A stretch of 64,000 nucleotides of DNA from Citrus sinensis (GCF_022201045.2 NC_068562.1:22729501-22793500); one strand, 5' to 3'; positions 11,106 through 23,082 are shown, counted from the first letter of the stretch. Program-made: numbers and translations. Notes: generated by a model not told the origin, from the sequence alone.

Positions 11106-13545
11106 ATGGCAATTGTACGTGTTCCTATATTGTATAATGGTGAATGGACTCAGGAAAATGGTGAATATATATTTACCGGTACTCAGATACGGGGTATTAA
11201 AGTACCACATTCAACTACACTTGAGCAACTTGTTGAAAAAGTGGCAGAAGTGATTTCTATTGATCTTTCTGAATTTGTTATTAGCATGAAGTTCAAGTTC
11301 AAAACATCGTCAGAGCCTTTGCCACCTATGGAAATTTTGAATGATTGTGATGTAGAATTTTTTTTGGAAGAAGCTAATAGTGGTTTTAGAAATCCTCTAT
11401 GCATCACTTATGAACGTAGGGTAAATATTATCGAGCGTAATGGCGATATAAGGGCAGAGAATAGTCCACCTGCAAGACACCTTTCTTGGGAGGAGAGTCA
11501 CTATTATCCAACCGTTGATTTATCAGCTTCCCAACCTGAAGTTGACAGAGTTAGAATAGAAGATGATAGTTTTATTCCTCATCCAACAGAGGTCCATCTT
11601 GATGTCGAAGACAGAATGGTACCGGATATTGAAGCACGAACTGTCCATCTTGATGCCGAAGACATGACACTACCGAATATTGAAGCAAGAACTGATAGTC
11701 CACCGGTGTTGACCATAATTCAGCCACGGTGTAGTAACAACTATTTGCCGAGACTTGGTTTGCTGGCTAGTAGTAATTCAATAAGCACAAATGATTCGTT
11801 CGTTAGTGTTGATAATTTAGCATCAAATGAAGTTGGTGATGATAGTGATGGATTTATGGAAAGACAACAATTTTCTTCCAGAGAGGTCTTGCAAGGCAAG
11901 CTCAGTGCATATGCTATAGCAAGAAATTTTGAATATAAAACCTTTAAGTCTGGTAAGAATCTACTTGTTGTCACTTGCGTGGATAAAAACTGTAAATGGC
12001 GTCTTCGTGCTGTTAAGGTCAATAATTGTGGTATGTTCGAAATTAGGAAGTATTGCCATGTACATTCTTGTTCCCATGATGTCTCGAAGAAAGATCATCG
12101 CCAAGCTTCTGCAAAACTAATTGCCCAAAATATTCAGTTTAAGTATGATGGTTCATCTTCTTCATATAGGGCTGCAGACATTATGCAGGATTTTCAGCAA
12201 CAATATGGTTACGATATAAGTTATCACAAAGCATGGAGAGCAAGGGAATGTACAATGCAAATTGTTCGAGGTTCACCTGAAGAGTCTTACAAATTGCTTC
12301 CACAATATATGGCAATGCTTGAGAAAAAGAATCTTGGGGCTCGAACTTTCCTTGAGATTGATAACACAAATCACTTCAAGTACTTCTTCATGGCAATAGG
12401 TAGTTCTTTGAGGGGATTTTCTTCTTCCATTAGGCCAGTTATTGCAGTTGATGGTACCTTTCTCAAAGGAACTATGTTCATTGCCACATGCAAGGATGGT
12501 AACAATCAGATTTATCCATTAGCTTTCGGTGTCGGTGATAGTGAGAACGATGCATCTTGGTTGTGGTTTTTCACAAAGTTGGGGGAATCAATTGGGGAAG
12601 TTGAAAATTTAGTTTTCATTTCTGACCGCCATCCAAGTATTAAGAAATCTGTATCTACTGTGTTCCCGAATGCAACCTATGGAGTTTGTACATACCACTT
12701 AAAGCAAAACCTTAGGACTCACTTTAAAGATGTTGATGTTGGTGGTATATTTGAAGCGGCTTCAAAAGCTTATCGACTAACACACTTCACATATTATATG
12801 AATGAGATATACAAGGTCAGCGAAGCAGTTGGAAAGTATCTTGAGGAGGCAGGGATTGATAAGTGAGCACGTTCGCACTTTGATGGACGACGTTACAATA
12901 TTATGAATACCAACATTGCTAAATGCATGAATGGGATTTTAAAATCTGATCGATTGTTACCTATTCATAAACTAATGGATGGGATAATTGACAAACTACG
13001 AGAGTGGTTTTGTAAGCGTCGTGAAGAGGCTGCGGCTACAAATAGTCGACTGACAAAATGGGCGGATAAGGTAGTGAGAAGTAGACAAATTGCCTCTCAA
13101 ACTTTTTCGAGTGATCAACTTAAATCTATATGAATTTATTGTTAAAGATGGTGATCTTGATGGGCATGTGAACATGTTAGAGAAAACTTGCACTTGTCGG
13201 GAATTCCAACTTGAACAATTACCATGTGTACATGCTGTGGCGGTGTGTAGGCATCGGGATTTTTCAATCTATGATTACTGCTCCCATTACTATTCAAGTG
13301 ATGCATGGGTGTTAGCATATTCTGAGACTATTTATCCTGTTGGTCCTCAAGAGGGGTGGGATGTTTCTGGTGATGTATGTGCCCGCGAAGTACATCCTCC
13401 TCTAGAAAAGCGGTCAAGTGGGCGTCCAAAAAATAATAGAATACCATCTAGGGGTGAGGAAAAGGTGCCTCGTAAATGCAGTCGGTGTGGTGGTCGTGGA
13501 CACAATCGACTCAAATGCATGACGCCAATGTCGTTACATGAGTGA
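11106..13545 (+). pseudogene. MULE-1 transposase (MuDR family), broken
   Basis: This would encode a nuclear DDE transposase acting on the terminal repeats. In order it has an N-terminal domain starting MAIVRVPILYNGEW, a MuDR-type N-terminal zinc region (around C-x4-CKWRLRA, then H-x-HSC), and the catalytic core with AVDGTFLKG (D449) and FISDRHPS (D507) followed by GVCTYHLK. After the breaks come a SWIM zinc finger (CTCREF..LPCVHAVA) and a CCHC knuckle (CSRCGGRGHNRLKC). Lesions: TGA at 12864-12866 where the MULE-2 homologue has Trp (NWARSQF); Lys at 12921-12923 where the homologue has the Glu of TNIAES, a candidate third catalytic acid; about four residues missing after DGTFLKG; and a frame change near 13115-13140. 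It is almost certainly inactive as it stands. Alternative splicing could skip some lesions but not all. Confidence 0.9.
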
Positions 13546-14020
13546 TACCTTGTTTTAAATTTATATGCAATGTAAGTGTCTCAATTCTTGGTATTCATTT
13601 ATGTTTTATTTATTTCGTTAATGTTGTTTAAATATGTACTAAATTTAACATTATGTGTACAGGGCTTGACGAAGGATTTAGCTTGTATGTTGTCTTTAAA
13701 TTGTGGCATCGTAGATTTTTGGGTTATGGCTTGAGTTCTTGGAGCAATTAAAGGACTATGCTAAGTCATTGTATAAGGATTTTCGTATTGAAATTGTAGA
13801 AGGATGAATTTACTAGTTGCTATTTAATGTTTCCTAGATAAAGATCAATTTACTAGTTGTTATTTACTAGTTGAAATTGTATAAGGATGAAATACAATTG
13901 TATTTAATGTTTCCTGGATAATTTAAAGTTGTTACAGATACTATTTCATGGTCAGTTATTGCAGATAATATTTAGTAGCTATTACATTTTTTGATAGATT
14001 ATTACATATTGATACAATCA
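13546..14020. other. 3' region of MULE-1 transposase
   Basis: AT-rich, with no reading frame of note. A short string (TTTACTAGTTG.TATTTA, TTTAATGTTTCCT.GATAA) is repeated at 13800-13925. This is probably the 3' UTR and spacer before the central repeat array. Confidence 0.4.
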
Positions 14021-14690
14021 AAGTCGAGTATTCTCGACTTTTAACCCGACTTTTATATTATAGTCGAGTATTCTCGATCTCAATCCCGACTGCACTGAAA
14101 AAAGTCAAGTATTTTCTGTTATTTACCCGACTTTGATGAAAGTCGAGTATTCTCGACCTCATACCCAACTTTGATGAAATAAGTTGATTTTTCATTCAAT
14201 CTGACGTAATGTTACATTAAAAGCCGAGTATTCTCGACCTCATACCCGACTTTGATGAGTCGAGAATTTTCATTCAATCTGACATAATGTTACTATAAAA
14301 GCCGAGTATTCTCGACCTGATACCCGACTTTGATGAGAGGAGAATTTTCGTTCAATGTTAGAGAAGATTGCAATATAAGTTGAGTTTTCTCGATTATTTA
14401 CCTGACTTCGATGAGGAGAAATTTTATGTAATGTTAGGCAATATTACACTAAAAGTCGAGTTTTCTCGACTGTTTACCCGACTTCGATGAGGAGAAATTT
14501 TGTTCAATGTTAGGCAAGATCACATTAAAAGCTGAGTATTCCCGACTATTTTCCTAACTTTGCTGAAGGAAGTCGAGAGTTAAGTCAATTAGAGGAGAAT
14601 TTTTTAGGCAAACATACATTGAAGTATGGGAATCAAAATACCAGACTTTGATGAAATAAGTTGAGTATACTCGACTCTTTAGCCGACCTA
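14021..14690. repeat. Central array of inverted GTCGAG..CTCGAC motifs
   Basis: About ten copies, spaced roughly 40-85 bp, have the form AAGTCGAGTATTCTCGAC followed by (C/T)..ACCCGACTT and often TGATGA. Each copy is a small palindrome (GTCGAG-TATT-CTCGAC) with a further inverted GTCGGGT. A lone copy sits at 14846-14860. The array lies exactly between the 3' ends of the transposase and the protease gene. It uses the same octamer as the leader array but in hairpin form. Confidence 0.88.
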
Positions 14691-16311
14691 CATAAAAAAG
14701 TATAAAATTTCTTTGGAGATTTAATGCTGACTAAATAATAACAAAACCCAAAATATTTAACTTATTTCACCCATTTACAACAATACAAGCCAGTTCATAA
14801 GGTTTTGATTAACATTATCCCAAAAGTTAAACTACAAACTAATACGAAGTCGAGTATTCTTGATTATCCAAAACAATGAACTTCTTGTCATCATCAATCG
14901 CACTCCTCTATCAACTTCTTGTCAGAAAACAACCTTGTTGCCACTTGTTTTCGGTATGAGTTAATGCCTGCTTGTGTACGAACGTCATATGGAATGTCTA
15001 GACCATATACAAGTGCCTCCAAATAAAACATAACAAAAACCCCACAATCATTGCTGCAAGAGATAAATATAAAGTGATAGTTATTTGATATTACATAACT
15101 CAAGAGATAATATAAGAGAGGCAACAATATTTCTTACTTGTTTTTTTGTTGTGGGATGTCTGAAACTCGCACAGCCTTCCACTTACGAGTTAGAGAATTA
15201 TTATCAGAATGTGAAGTATACCATGAGATCCTATCTAGAATCAATGGCATCATAACTACAAACGGCAACAATTCCTTCTCAAATGCACTGTCATTCATAT
15301 AATCTAACATGGAGTCATACACAAAAATTATCTCCTTTTGAAGGTCAAACTGTGCTAGTGCCCAATGATCTTGATTAGGATGAAGCGGAATATATACCTA
15401 CAGAAAAAACCATGTAAACCACTAAATGGAGAAAAAAAACTATAGTCAACATATCAAATAAATATAAGCAACTTACTTTGGAAACATCTTTCCAATGAAC
15501 AACACAGTTAAGTTTTTCACCCTTGGCATAATCAACGACATAATTAGTAGCATTATTTGTCCATACTTTTTCAGGGTTGATCACGTAAACTGAATACAGA
15601 TGCTCTAACTTTCGCTATCATTACAGAAAACAAAAGTGTAAGTGTCTTATATATTTTATATTTTCCTATATGTTTTATAAATGTAATAACAAACTTACTT
15701 AATATATAGTGTCCATTATGGCACAAGATGGGGAGTTTACCAAGCTGTGTCGTACAGCATAAAAAAAAGAGTCCAAGTGCTGTAGATAATAAACAATAGT
15801 TATTATATGCATTGTTTAACATATTCATTAAAGTACCTAACAAAAATTATTACTGCGCTAGATATCCATGATCTTGGTTTGCATAATAGACGGAAGAAGT
15901 CTTTATCTGCGTCGTGGACGGGCCACCTTATTGTCAAACTACCATAAAAAATAAGAAATATTATTACATAGCAACTTGAATAAATATAATTAACCCTAAA
16001 ACAAGAATAAAAGAAGAAATAAATATAATTAACCCGAAAACAAAAAAAAAGAATAAAATAAACTTACGGCTCCATATTGCCATCACGCATCCAATCATCA
16101 AAGTTTATTGGACCTTTTGATTCAGTTACTGCATCCTTTCGTGACTTCTTATAAGGGTCAGTGTAAGGTGTGCTAACATATACTGATTTTTTTCTCTTTT
16201 TTCTCAGATAATGTTGTTCCAATGGAACACAATCTTGTTCTTTGCATCTTTTTTTGTCGTGAGATTTGCTAGAAATTTCATCAGTAATGTTAATTACACC
16301 ATGTACAGGTG

Positions 16312-16940
16312 GCTGTATTACAGGTAAATAAAACAAAATTTAGAATTTTGTATATAATTGCTAGTAACTTATTTTAACACGAACTAAATTTAAATTTACC
16401 AACCTCAACATCAATTTTATCGGCATCTACATGAGCAGCCCCTGCGGTTTGATGATCATGTGCATATGGCTGTATTATCGATAAATACAATCAAATTTAG
16501 AATTTTGTACATAATTGCTAGTAACTAAATTCAACACGAACTAAATTTAAATTTACCAACCTCAACATCAATTTTATCGGCATCTTCATGAGCAGTCCCT
16601 GCGGTTTGATGATCATGTGCAAGTGGCTGTATTACGGATAAATACAATTAAATTTATAATTTTGTACATAATTGCTGGCAAGTAAATTCAACACAAACTG
16701 AATTTAATATTACGAACCTGATCATCTATTTTATCATGGTCTACATGAGAAGCCACTGAGATATGAGGATCATGTGCAGGTAGCTGTATTACAGATAAAT
16801 ATAACATAATTTAGAATTCTTTACATAATAGTAACCAACTGAATTTAACTTCAACTAGATTTAATATTACAAACCTGAACATCCATTTTATCTATGACTA
16901 CATCAGAAGCCACTGAGGTAGGAGGATTATGTGCAGGTGG
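16312..16940 (-). repeat. Five exon starts at an exact 157-bp period
   Basis: Exon starts fall at 16940, 16783, 16626, 16469 and 16312, exactly 157 bp apart. The first four are 66-nt exons encoding 22-residue units of the form P-x-AH(D/N)-x10-DKxD-x(Q/E). The fifth start opens the larger exon at 16312-16068 with the same first codons. Each unit is a 66-nt exon plus a 91-nt intron, so exon and intron were amplified together. All copies keep AG and GT ends and phase 0. Confidence 0.85.
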
Positions 16941-18127
16941 CTGTATTATGAATAAATATAACAAAATTAGAATTCGCTCGTAATTATTGTCAACTGAATT
17001 TAATTTCAATTTTTTCTAAGCCACTGAAATAAATGTAAAAATATATAAAAAAATAAAAATTGCTTCTAAAAGTGTTTAAAATGTTGCAAACCTCATCAGT
17101 GAGACTATCTTTGGCTGCATTAAAAGATGCTAAAAACTCCTCGAGTAACTTCGTCGTTCTCCATAAGTCTTTTGTAATGTTGTCAAGCTTTGCTTCCAAC
17201 ACATCAATCTTTTGCACCTTTTCCTCGATTTTGCTTAATCTGTCATAAATTTTCTGAAATGTTGGAGCAACATGATCGCCTATGGAGACACGACAAGACG
17301 GAGTGACCTACGAACATGTTTTAAGATATACTGCTAAGTTAATTTCATAAATAAAAATCTCAAAATGTCTTTAAACAAATCAACTAACTTACATTTTTGC
17401 TTGTTTTTTCGTGGAACAGTGTTGTCCTCTAAAAAGTAGGTGCATTACGTGGCGAAGGAAAAAATCCTGGGGAGGGTGCATTGAATGGTGTGTGTGAAAT
17501 ATCATCAGTGATGGTTGCATGCCTATCATCCATTACAACATCAACTTGCTGCTGCATTTGCACATTTGAATGTGCAGAATTTGGTTCGTTGTTAGGCTCA
17601 TCACCACTCACAGCATTGAGTTCGCCAAGCTCTTGCTTCCACTCAATTTCCGAAGCCAAGAACCATTGCATGTAATGTTGTGCAATCTCATTACTTCCAT
17701 CACTTCCGGTGGCATGCAATGTTGTCGCTACAGTAAACTATATAATATAGATGTTAATTAAATTATACCAAGAAGGTACTAATGCTTTAACTAAATAACT
17801 CAAGTTAAACTAAATAATTCATGTTAATGGTTCGCACTTAAATAAGAATGAAACACTTACGGTGTCTTCCTCTTTCAAGGCTTTATTAATTACATCAGCC
17901 ATAATCTTGTTCTTACAAAACCACTTAAGAATTCTTGGAACCTTTAAATCACCCTTTTCGGTTGCAAATTTTTGGCCGAATTCAGAAATGACCTCGTATG
18001 TCCACACCTACAATATTACAACACTACATCAATATCATATAAAATTCATGTGTTTATTATAAAAATAAATAAATAAGCATTCTCACCTGAAACGCAAATG
18101 GAAAACCATAAAGGCTGTATTTCTCTT

Positions 18128-18217
18128 CTGTGTTTGGATCTAATGAACCAATTCTTTTACTTCTCCTTGTAACTGTGTTTGGATCTAATGAACCAATTCT
18201 TTTGCTTCTCCTTGTAA
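18128..18217 (-). repeat. 45-bp in-frame tandem duplication in protease exon 1
   Basis: Two adjacent 45-bp copies starting CTGTGTTTGGATC (18128 and 18173) encode NTVTRRSKRIGSLDP twice. There is one base difference, and the reading frame is preserved. Confidence 0.9.
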
Positions 18218-18290
18218 CTGTGTTCTTCAAGCTTAACATTGTTGCCTCAAATGACAAGCGACCCCATGGATAATTATTAAATTCTTTAAA

Positions 18291-18330
18291 GTTGTCTAAT
18301 AGACGAAAAAGTTGTCTAATAGACGAATAT
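18291..18330 (-). repeat. 20-bp frameshifting tandem duplication
   Basis: GTTGTCTAATAGACGAAAAA is followed immediately by a second GTTGTCTAATAGACGA. The extra 20 bp shifts the DUF1985 frame. Removing one copy from the comparison leaves a continuous frame into NYPWGRLSFEA, which matches RPWGLLSWEM of the MULE-2 homologue. Confidence 0.88.
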
Positions 18331-18886
18331 GGAGGTCATCAATCTTATTCTTGGGCTCCTTTCCTAGCAACACAGACTCCAAGAAATATAGCATGGCGAA
18401 CTTAACCATCAAGGTATCATCATTGGACTGGGCTGTTGAAAAAGCTTTCTGTAATTGTTTTTGAGTAAATTCATGATTGCCCCCCATGAACACATCACAT
18501 ATACTATCAGTATTGTCTTTCTCATGTACTAGAAGATCATGTTCTTTATGGCATTTCAATCCCGTAATTAAGGCAAACTCAAGCATAGAAAATCTGCACT
18601 CTTTTTGTCCTATTTTGAAGTACATTGCCTTATCAGTTGATCTCACATATCGTAATAATAATGCATGAACAATTTGGCCAGCGAATTTTAGATCTTGAAG
18701 GTACACAAAATGACCAAAGCATGTTTCCTTAAACACTTCATATTGTTGCTCTGTGAGACGTTGCTTTATAAGTGAAAGTGCCTTTAGTGATGACATATTA
18801 GACACTTTTACTAAAACCGCCTTATGATCGTCGTTATCTAAATTATCATCGGATGGCATGGTTTTTTTTGGTATATAGTCCAGAAC

Positions 18887-19572
18887 CTACAGGATCAAGT
18901 AAAAAATTTTATCTAGAGGTTAAATGAGTTATAAACTAATCATATGAAGCATTATAGTAAACAATTCAAATGTTATTAGGCTAATAACATGCCAACAACT
19001 ATTTTCCAGCTCATAATTGAACTCTAACCCTGATTTTAGAACACAACACATATAGATTCTTACACTACAATCCTTAATTTCATAAATTTACAGAACAATA
19101 TGTTTATAACAAAATTCAAAACAATAATCAATAAAAGGCAGATCCAATGAACACAATCAAATAACCTTTAAAATTGAATCATAATGTTTCAAAACTAAAC
19201 ACATCCTTTCTCCAACCGCAAAGCAAAAATTGAGAAAATTAACCCACATTATTCTTTAATCAACTTTTCTTTAACCACATTGTTGCCAAATCTTAATTGT
19301 TGCACTAAAAAAAAAAAGAATACAAAATCCATAGAGGAAATAAAATAAATTTGAAGTTCTTCAAATTAAAATATGTTGTCTAACATTTGTTTTTGTATGT
19401 CTTTTCGTGATATATTGTATTACATTGTTTATGTTATACTTCTAATTCTTTCTATTTTCAGTAATCTCATAAATTATACCCAATTCACTAAATCACTTAC
19501 TATTTTCAAGCAAAACCCTAAAATTTTTCTTTCAATATTTGTAGGAGAAAGAAGAAAATGAAAATTGCTTAC
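18887..19572 (-). other. Inferred 5'-UTR intron of MULE-1 protease gene
   Basis: Donor ACTAG|GTAAGC (minus strand, 19573/19572) and acceptor CCTGTAG at 18887 lie 27 nt before the ATG at 18859. It has the same layout as the leader introns of the other three MULE genes but lacks a repeat array. It is plain AT-rich sequence. Confidence 0.5.
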
Positions 19573-19740
19573 CTAGTAACCAATGACGGAGGCAAGACAA
19601 GGTGGTGGTGACACAGCTGAGGCAATGGGGATAGCTGAAGTGCAGAATGGGTAGAGAGCCGCTTGTTCTTCAAGGAGTTTTCTCTCTTATTTTGTTTACT
19701 CGACTTTGTGATTTTGGGTGGGAATCGATTCTGTTTTGTT

Positions 19741-19874
19741 GGCTTTTATTAAGGTTATTTTTGTATTTTCCCTGATCTTTTTAAGTATATATGTGTAAAG
19801 CTAGCAATTTTAATATATGGAGGTATATTTTAAGTATTTTGAGGGAAACCAGGTATATTCCACGCAATTCGCCC
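19741..19874 (-). repeat. MULE-1 right terminal inverted repeat
   Basis: Counterpart of 9388-9500. It ends ...CACGCAATTCGCCC directly before the target duplication. A single inverted octamer TACTCGACTT lies just inside it at 19698-19707. Confidence 0.75.
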
Positions 19875-19883
19875 CTCACAAAC

Positions 19884-20345
19884 AAACATGTTTCTGCTTT
19901 CTATTTATTTGCCAGCAGTGAATTTCTTCCATTCCCCACTGACCAACAGTTAGCCAATCCTACCCTTCAATACTACATTGAGTTTATACAAAAACATCTC
20001 TATTAGCTTAAGAGACAAAAGATTGAGACCAAAGCCATGCTCATGCCTCCTAGTTTCCTATATTTAAACAAGTTCATCTTGCCTATATGTCAACCTCCAG
20101 ACATACTACAAATTCAATAATCATCAGTTCTGAAGTCCATGAAAGCATACCCCAGAGATTTAAGGGATTGGGGAATACAGTTTTGAATACAGTTTGAAAC
20201 TTCTGATATTAAATTACTCAAGAATTAATCCAATCACTTATATGCAAAATATGCTAGTTCTGGCACATGCTTAGGTAAAGACAGAGTCATTACACAACTT
20301 AAATTTGAATACTAATTCATTCTGTTTATTCTTCTGTAAAGAAAA
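19884..20345. repeat. Segmental duplication copy 1, right half
   Basis: Aligns with about 44740-45275: AAACA(T/G)GTTTCTGC, TTTGCCAGCAGT, GCCATGCT(C/T)ATGCCTCCTA, ACATACTACAAATTCAATAA, ATCATCAGTTCTGAAGT. Together with 7930-9387 it makes one segment of about 1.9 kb interrupted by MULE-1. No gene was recognised. Confidence 0.88.
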
Positions 20346-20635
20346 TGTTTACAAGTTAAAAGGCCAACTCTTTATTCTTCAATCCCACACTAAGCTCTGA
20401 AGAAAAATCAACTCCCAATCTACCCGTCTTGACTACCAATTCCAAACGACAGGAAATTTGACAAACACAGATCAAGGCAAGTGAAACATGTGCTTCAGAA
20501 ACTGCACAATATCACTAGTATTTTCTAAGGTTTCAAACAAAAAACAGTAACCTAAAAAACCACAAATTTGGAATAAAATCAAACAATCAAAAGTCAACAT
20601 CTTCGTTAAGACTGCAAATGTAAAGAACAAAAATT

Positions 20636-23082
20636 TCAAGATATGGATATTTTCTTCTCTTCCTCAAGCCGCTGCAGCTCTGCCAGTCTTTCAGCCCATG
20701 CCCTTTCCCTTGCCACTGCAGCCATCTTGTGCTCTACCCTCTGAGCTCTTTTCTTCCTGTTAGCCTCCTGCAACTGAGCTTTTCGCTTCTTTGCCTCTGA
20801 CTGCATAGGTTTAATATACAGAAAAGATTTTGTGATTACAAATGTTTGCACCAGAGCACATCCTAATCTAAAAATATTGCACCCAACACAAAGGCCCCAA
20901 AAGCCTCTTATTAATTTATAAGGATGCCAAAATTCTAATAGAATATAACAAATAACAAATAGGTAAAACATAAGCTCAGGCCAATTGTTGAATTTATCTT
21001 TGTACTCAATTCAAATGTAATCAGTGTAGGTGATGCAGCGTGGTTCTATAAACGAACGTTTTGCAATAAAACTGATTCAGCAGAAGGATAAAAATGTAGG
21101 GTGATGGAAAGATAGTGATATTTTTAATATCCCGTTGATCCTTGAGAGTACTGGAATAAATAAATAAACTAAATTCATATTGACTCGAAGAATATCCACG
21201 AATCTAGGTCTCGTTAATTCCACAAAAGATCAACAAAAAACAAGAATATAACTCAAACCTAGAGTTTATTCCAAGAAATAATCAATAACAAATAACCAAG
21301 GCCAGCCTATAAAAGCTACAAAAGACACTGATTTATACCAACTACGACTTATCCTAATATGACTAGAAACCTATTTTAATAAAGATCATACCTAAACTAG
21401 GAATACAACTCAAATAAACAATATATAAACAATAAACTCTAAATAGCAACCCCTAAATATTATAAATTTCAATCTAAATAGGATTTTTGCAATTTCTTGC
21501 TCTTCATCAATAGGTCTTTCCCTTAGCAAACTCTAAGGAATAGAAAAAGGAAATGCATGTCGCTCATCACAAAATGGAAGAGGAAACCAATTTTGTTTAC
21601 AACATGGTGCACAAACAATGAAGATGTTACTGAAGTGTAAAAAGCAAATAAGATAGTATTGATTTCAGAAAGGAAGGAAAAATAGTGAAAACATTCAAGA
21701 GAGCAACTGTATTGGATTTTGAACAAAAATGAAAATTCCTAAGGATGAGACAACCAATCTATTTAGTTTCTTGACCATGAGCCTACTCCAGACAGGTGAC
21801 TTCCACACAAATGAGATTCGCACTGAAGAAAAACACTAATGGAGTATTTAGCTTTCACAAGAGATGTTGGAGTAAACTCAAGTTTCACAAAATTAATGTC
21901 AAAATAGTTTTGTACTAACACATTACGATGAATCTCCTGTAAAACAGAAAACAATAAATAATACAACATTTACAATACTTCAATTAATGGGCGATGACGA
22001 AGCTTGAGTTGAAACAAAGGGTTTCCATGTCGTCTCTTGTGCGAAACCTTGCCTATGTCTATCTGAGCTCAATTGTTAATAAAGTTTTACTATTCAAGTG
22101 TAATTTGTCCATTAGATACTAAAATATAGTTTTCTTATTTACAAAAAATAAATTAATGTACCAAAGAAATAAAATAACGTGCAATAAAGGTAGAAAGGTC
22201 ATCTAAGATTTAAAGACAGCACTGCTGCAGCCATCTCACAGCAAAATTTTCCCCCGTGACAAGTACGACAACACCAGATTTTGAAGAAATTTCAAAGACT
22301 CTCTCCCCTTGACATAGATAAATGCCTGATACATGGAAAATCTTAAAGAGAGACACCCAAAAAAAAAAAAAATTATTTCTTGCTTTTGTGTTTGATATCA
22401 GCATTTTTTAGTGAAAATAAACCATTGTGATCAAATTCGAAAGCCAAATTGAAACCTTACGGCCAGCTCATAGAGAAAGTGGCTCTACTGACTCTACCAA
22501 TTAGCAACAATGTCTTTACGCTTTATCCGAAAGTGGAACATCAATTTGACAAATAGGACGTGCAAAAATCCATTAACAAGTCCAAAAAAAAAAAATGATA
22601 AGTTGTCAAATAACGCACCAAAATAAAAGCGCGCCGCTGCCTCATTCGCTTTTTCTCGTTTCTTCTTTTGACGCTCCCTTGATTGGGATTATTAGGACTA
22701 ATCGGCTGCCCTGGCGTGTACTGAACCCAAGCATAAGGCCCTGCAAATCAATTTTTTTTTTGAAAAATTGCAAAAATCGTAAATTGAATCAAATGTAAAT
22801 TGAAAGCTTAAGGGAATAAGTACCTGGAGGACGCAAGCTGGCTCTTTTACGGCGAGGCTTTTCAACCGGTCTCCGCTTTGGAAATCGTGTGTCGGTTAGG
22901 CTGTGGAAATGGTTCGAAATCGGGATCCATGGAGATTGGCGGGTCGAAAGAAGTTGAAAATAGGGTTTTAACAACGAAGAGGAGGAGAAAAACGGCGTCG
23001 TTGAGGAAGTGGAAGTCGGACTTCGTGATATTAAAGTTCTTGATAGGGGTCGAATAATGCTTCTCAGGACTCCAAATCCCAT
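20636..23082 (-). CDS. Basic plant protein with probable mitochondrial presequence
   Basis: Three exons are inferred: 23082-22824, 22740-22619 and 20800-20636. They join in frame to about 181 aa; intron 2 is about 1.8 kb. The N-terminus MGFGVLRSIIRPLSRTLISR is Arg/Ser-rich, without acidic residues, and amphipathic, as expected for mitochondrial import. The middle has PYAWVQYTPGQPI..NNPN followed by an extremely basic VKRRNEKKRMRQRRAF. The C-terminus (KKRKAQLQEANRKKR..ARERAWAERLAELQRLEEEKK) is a charged helix or coiled coil. I recognise this as a conserved small plant protein type with no certain name. A mitoribosomal or RNA-associated role would fit the composition but is inference. GGCCCA (reverse of TGGGCC, site II) occurs upstream at about 23453. 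Confidence 0.75.

Larger units (their letters stand above)
14894..18859 (-). pseudogene. MULE-1 DUF1985 + Ulp1-like cysteine protease gene, broken
   Basis: Fourteen inferred exons on the minus strand: 18859-18087, 18007-17861, 17737-17393, 17307-17092, 16940-16875, 16783-16718, 16626-16561, 16469-16404, 16312-16068, 15938-15854, 15779-15699, about 15615-15476, 15397-15138, 15053-14894. Phases agree throughout. Exon 1 encodes a DUF1985 domain (FGHF..F..QIVHALLLR, FALITGLKC). Middle exons are low-complexity or coiled-coil. The last exons carry a C48-type protease core with His (QDHWALAQFDL), Asp (FVYDSM) and Cys (NNDCGVFVMFY). Family members cleave SUMO or ubiquitin-like conjugates; activity of the transposon-borne versions is not established. 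Lesions: a 20-bp tandem duplication (18291-18330) shifts the frame in exon 1; TAG at 17429-17431; TAA at the end of the 15779-15699 exon. It is likely a pseudogene, or expressed only in parts. Confidence 0.85.
9388..19874 (+). mobile_element. MULE-1: Mutator-like element with transposase and Ulp1-like gene
   Basis: A 10,487-bp insertion is flanked by the perfect 9-bp repeat CTCACAAAC (9379-9387 and 19875-19883), the length typical of Mutator elements. The empty site is seen once at about 44731-44740 in the paralogous copy. Ends begin GGGTTTTTTATTT and, read inward from the right, GGGCGAATTGCGTGG. Inside are a plus-strand MuDR-type transposase (11106-13545, broken) and a minus-strand, multi-exon DUF1985/Ulp1-like gene (14894-18859, broken), facing each other tail to tail. 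Two arrays of GTCGAGTA-type repeats lie at 9928-11046 and 14021-14690. The architecture matches the known MULE group that carries Ulp1-like genes (Kaonashi-type and relatives). It now looks non-autonomous because of the lesions. Confidence 0.93.

Noticed and set aside
14021..14690. Regularly spaced palindromes that could suggest a CRISPR array
   Set aside because: Plant nuclear context, spacers themselves repeated, no cas genes; it is a transposon-internal repeat.
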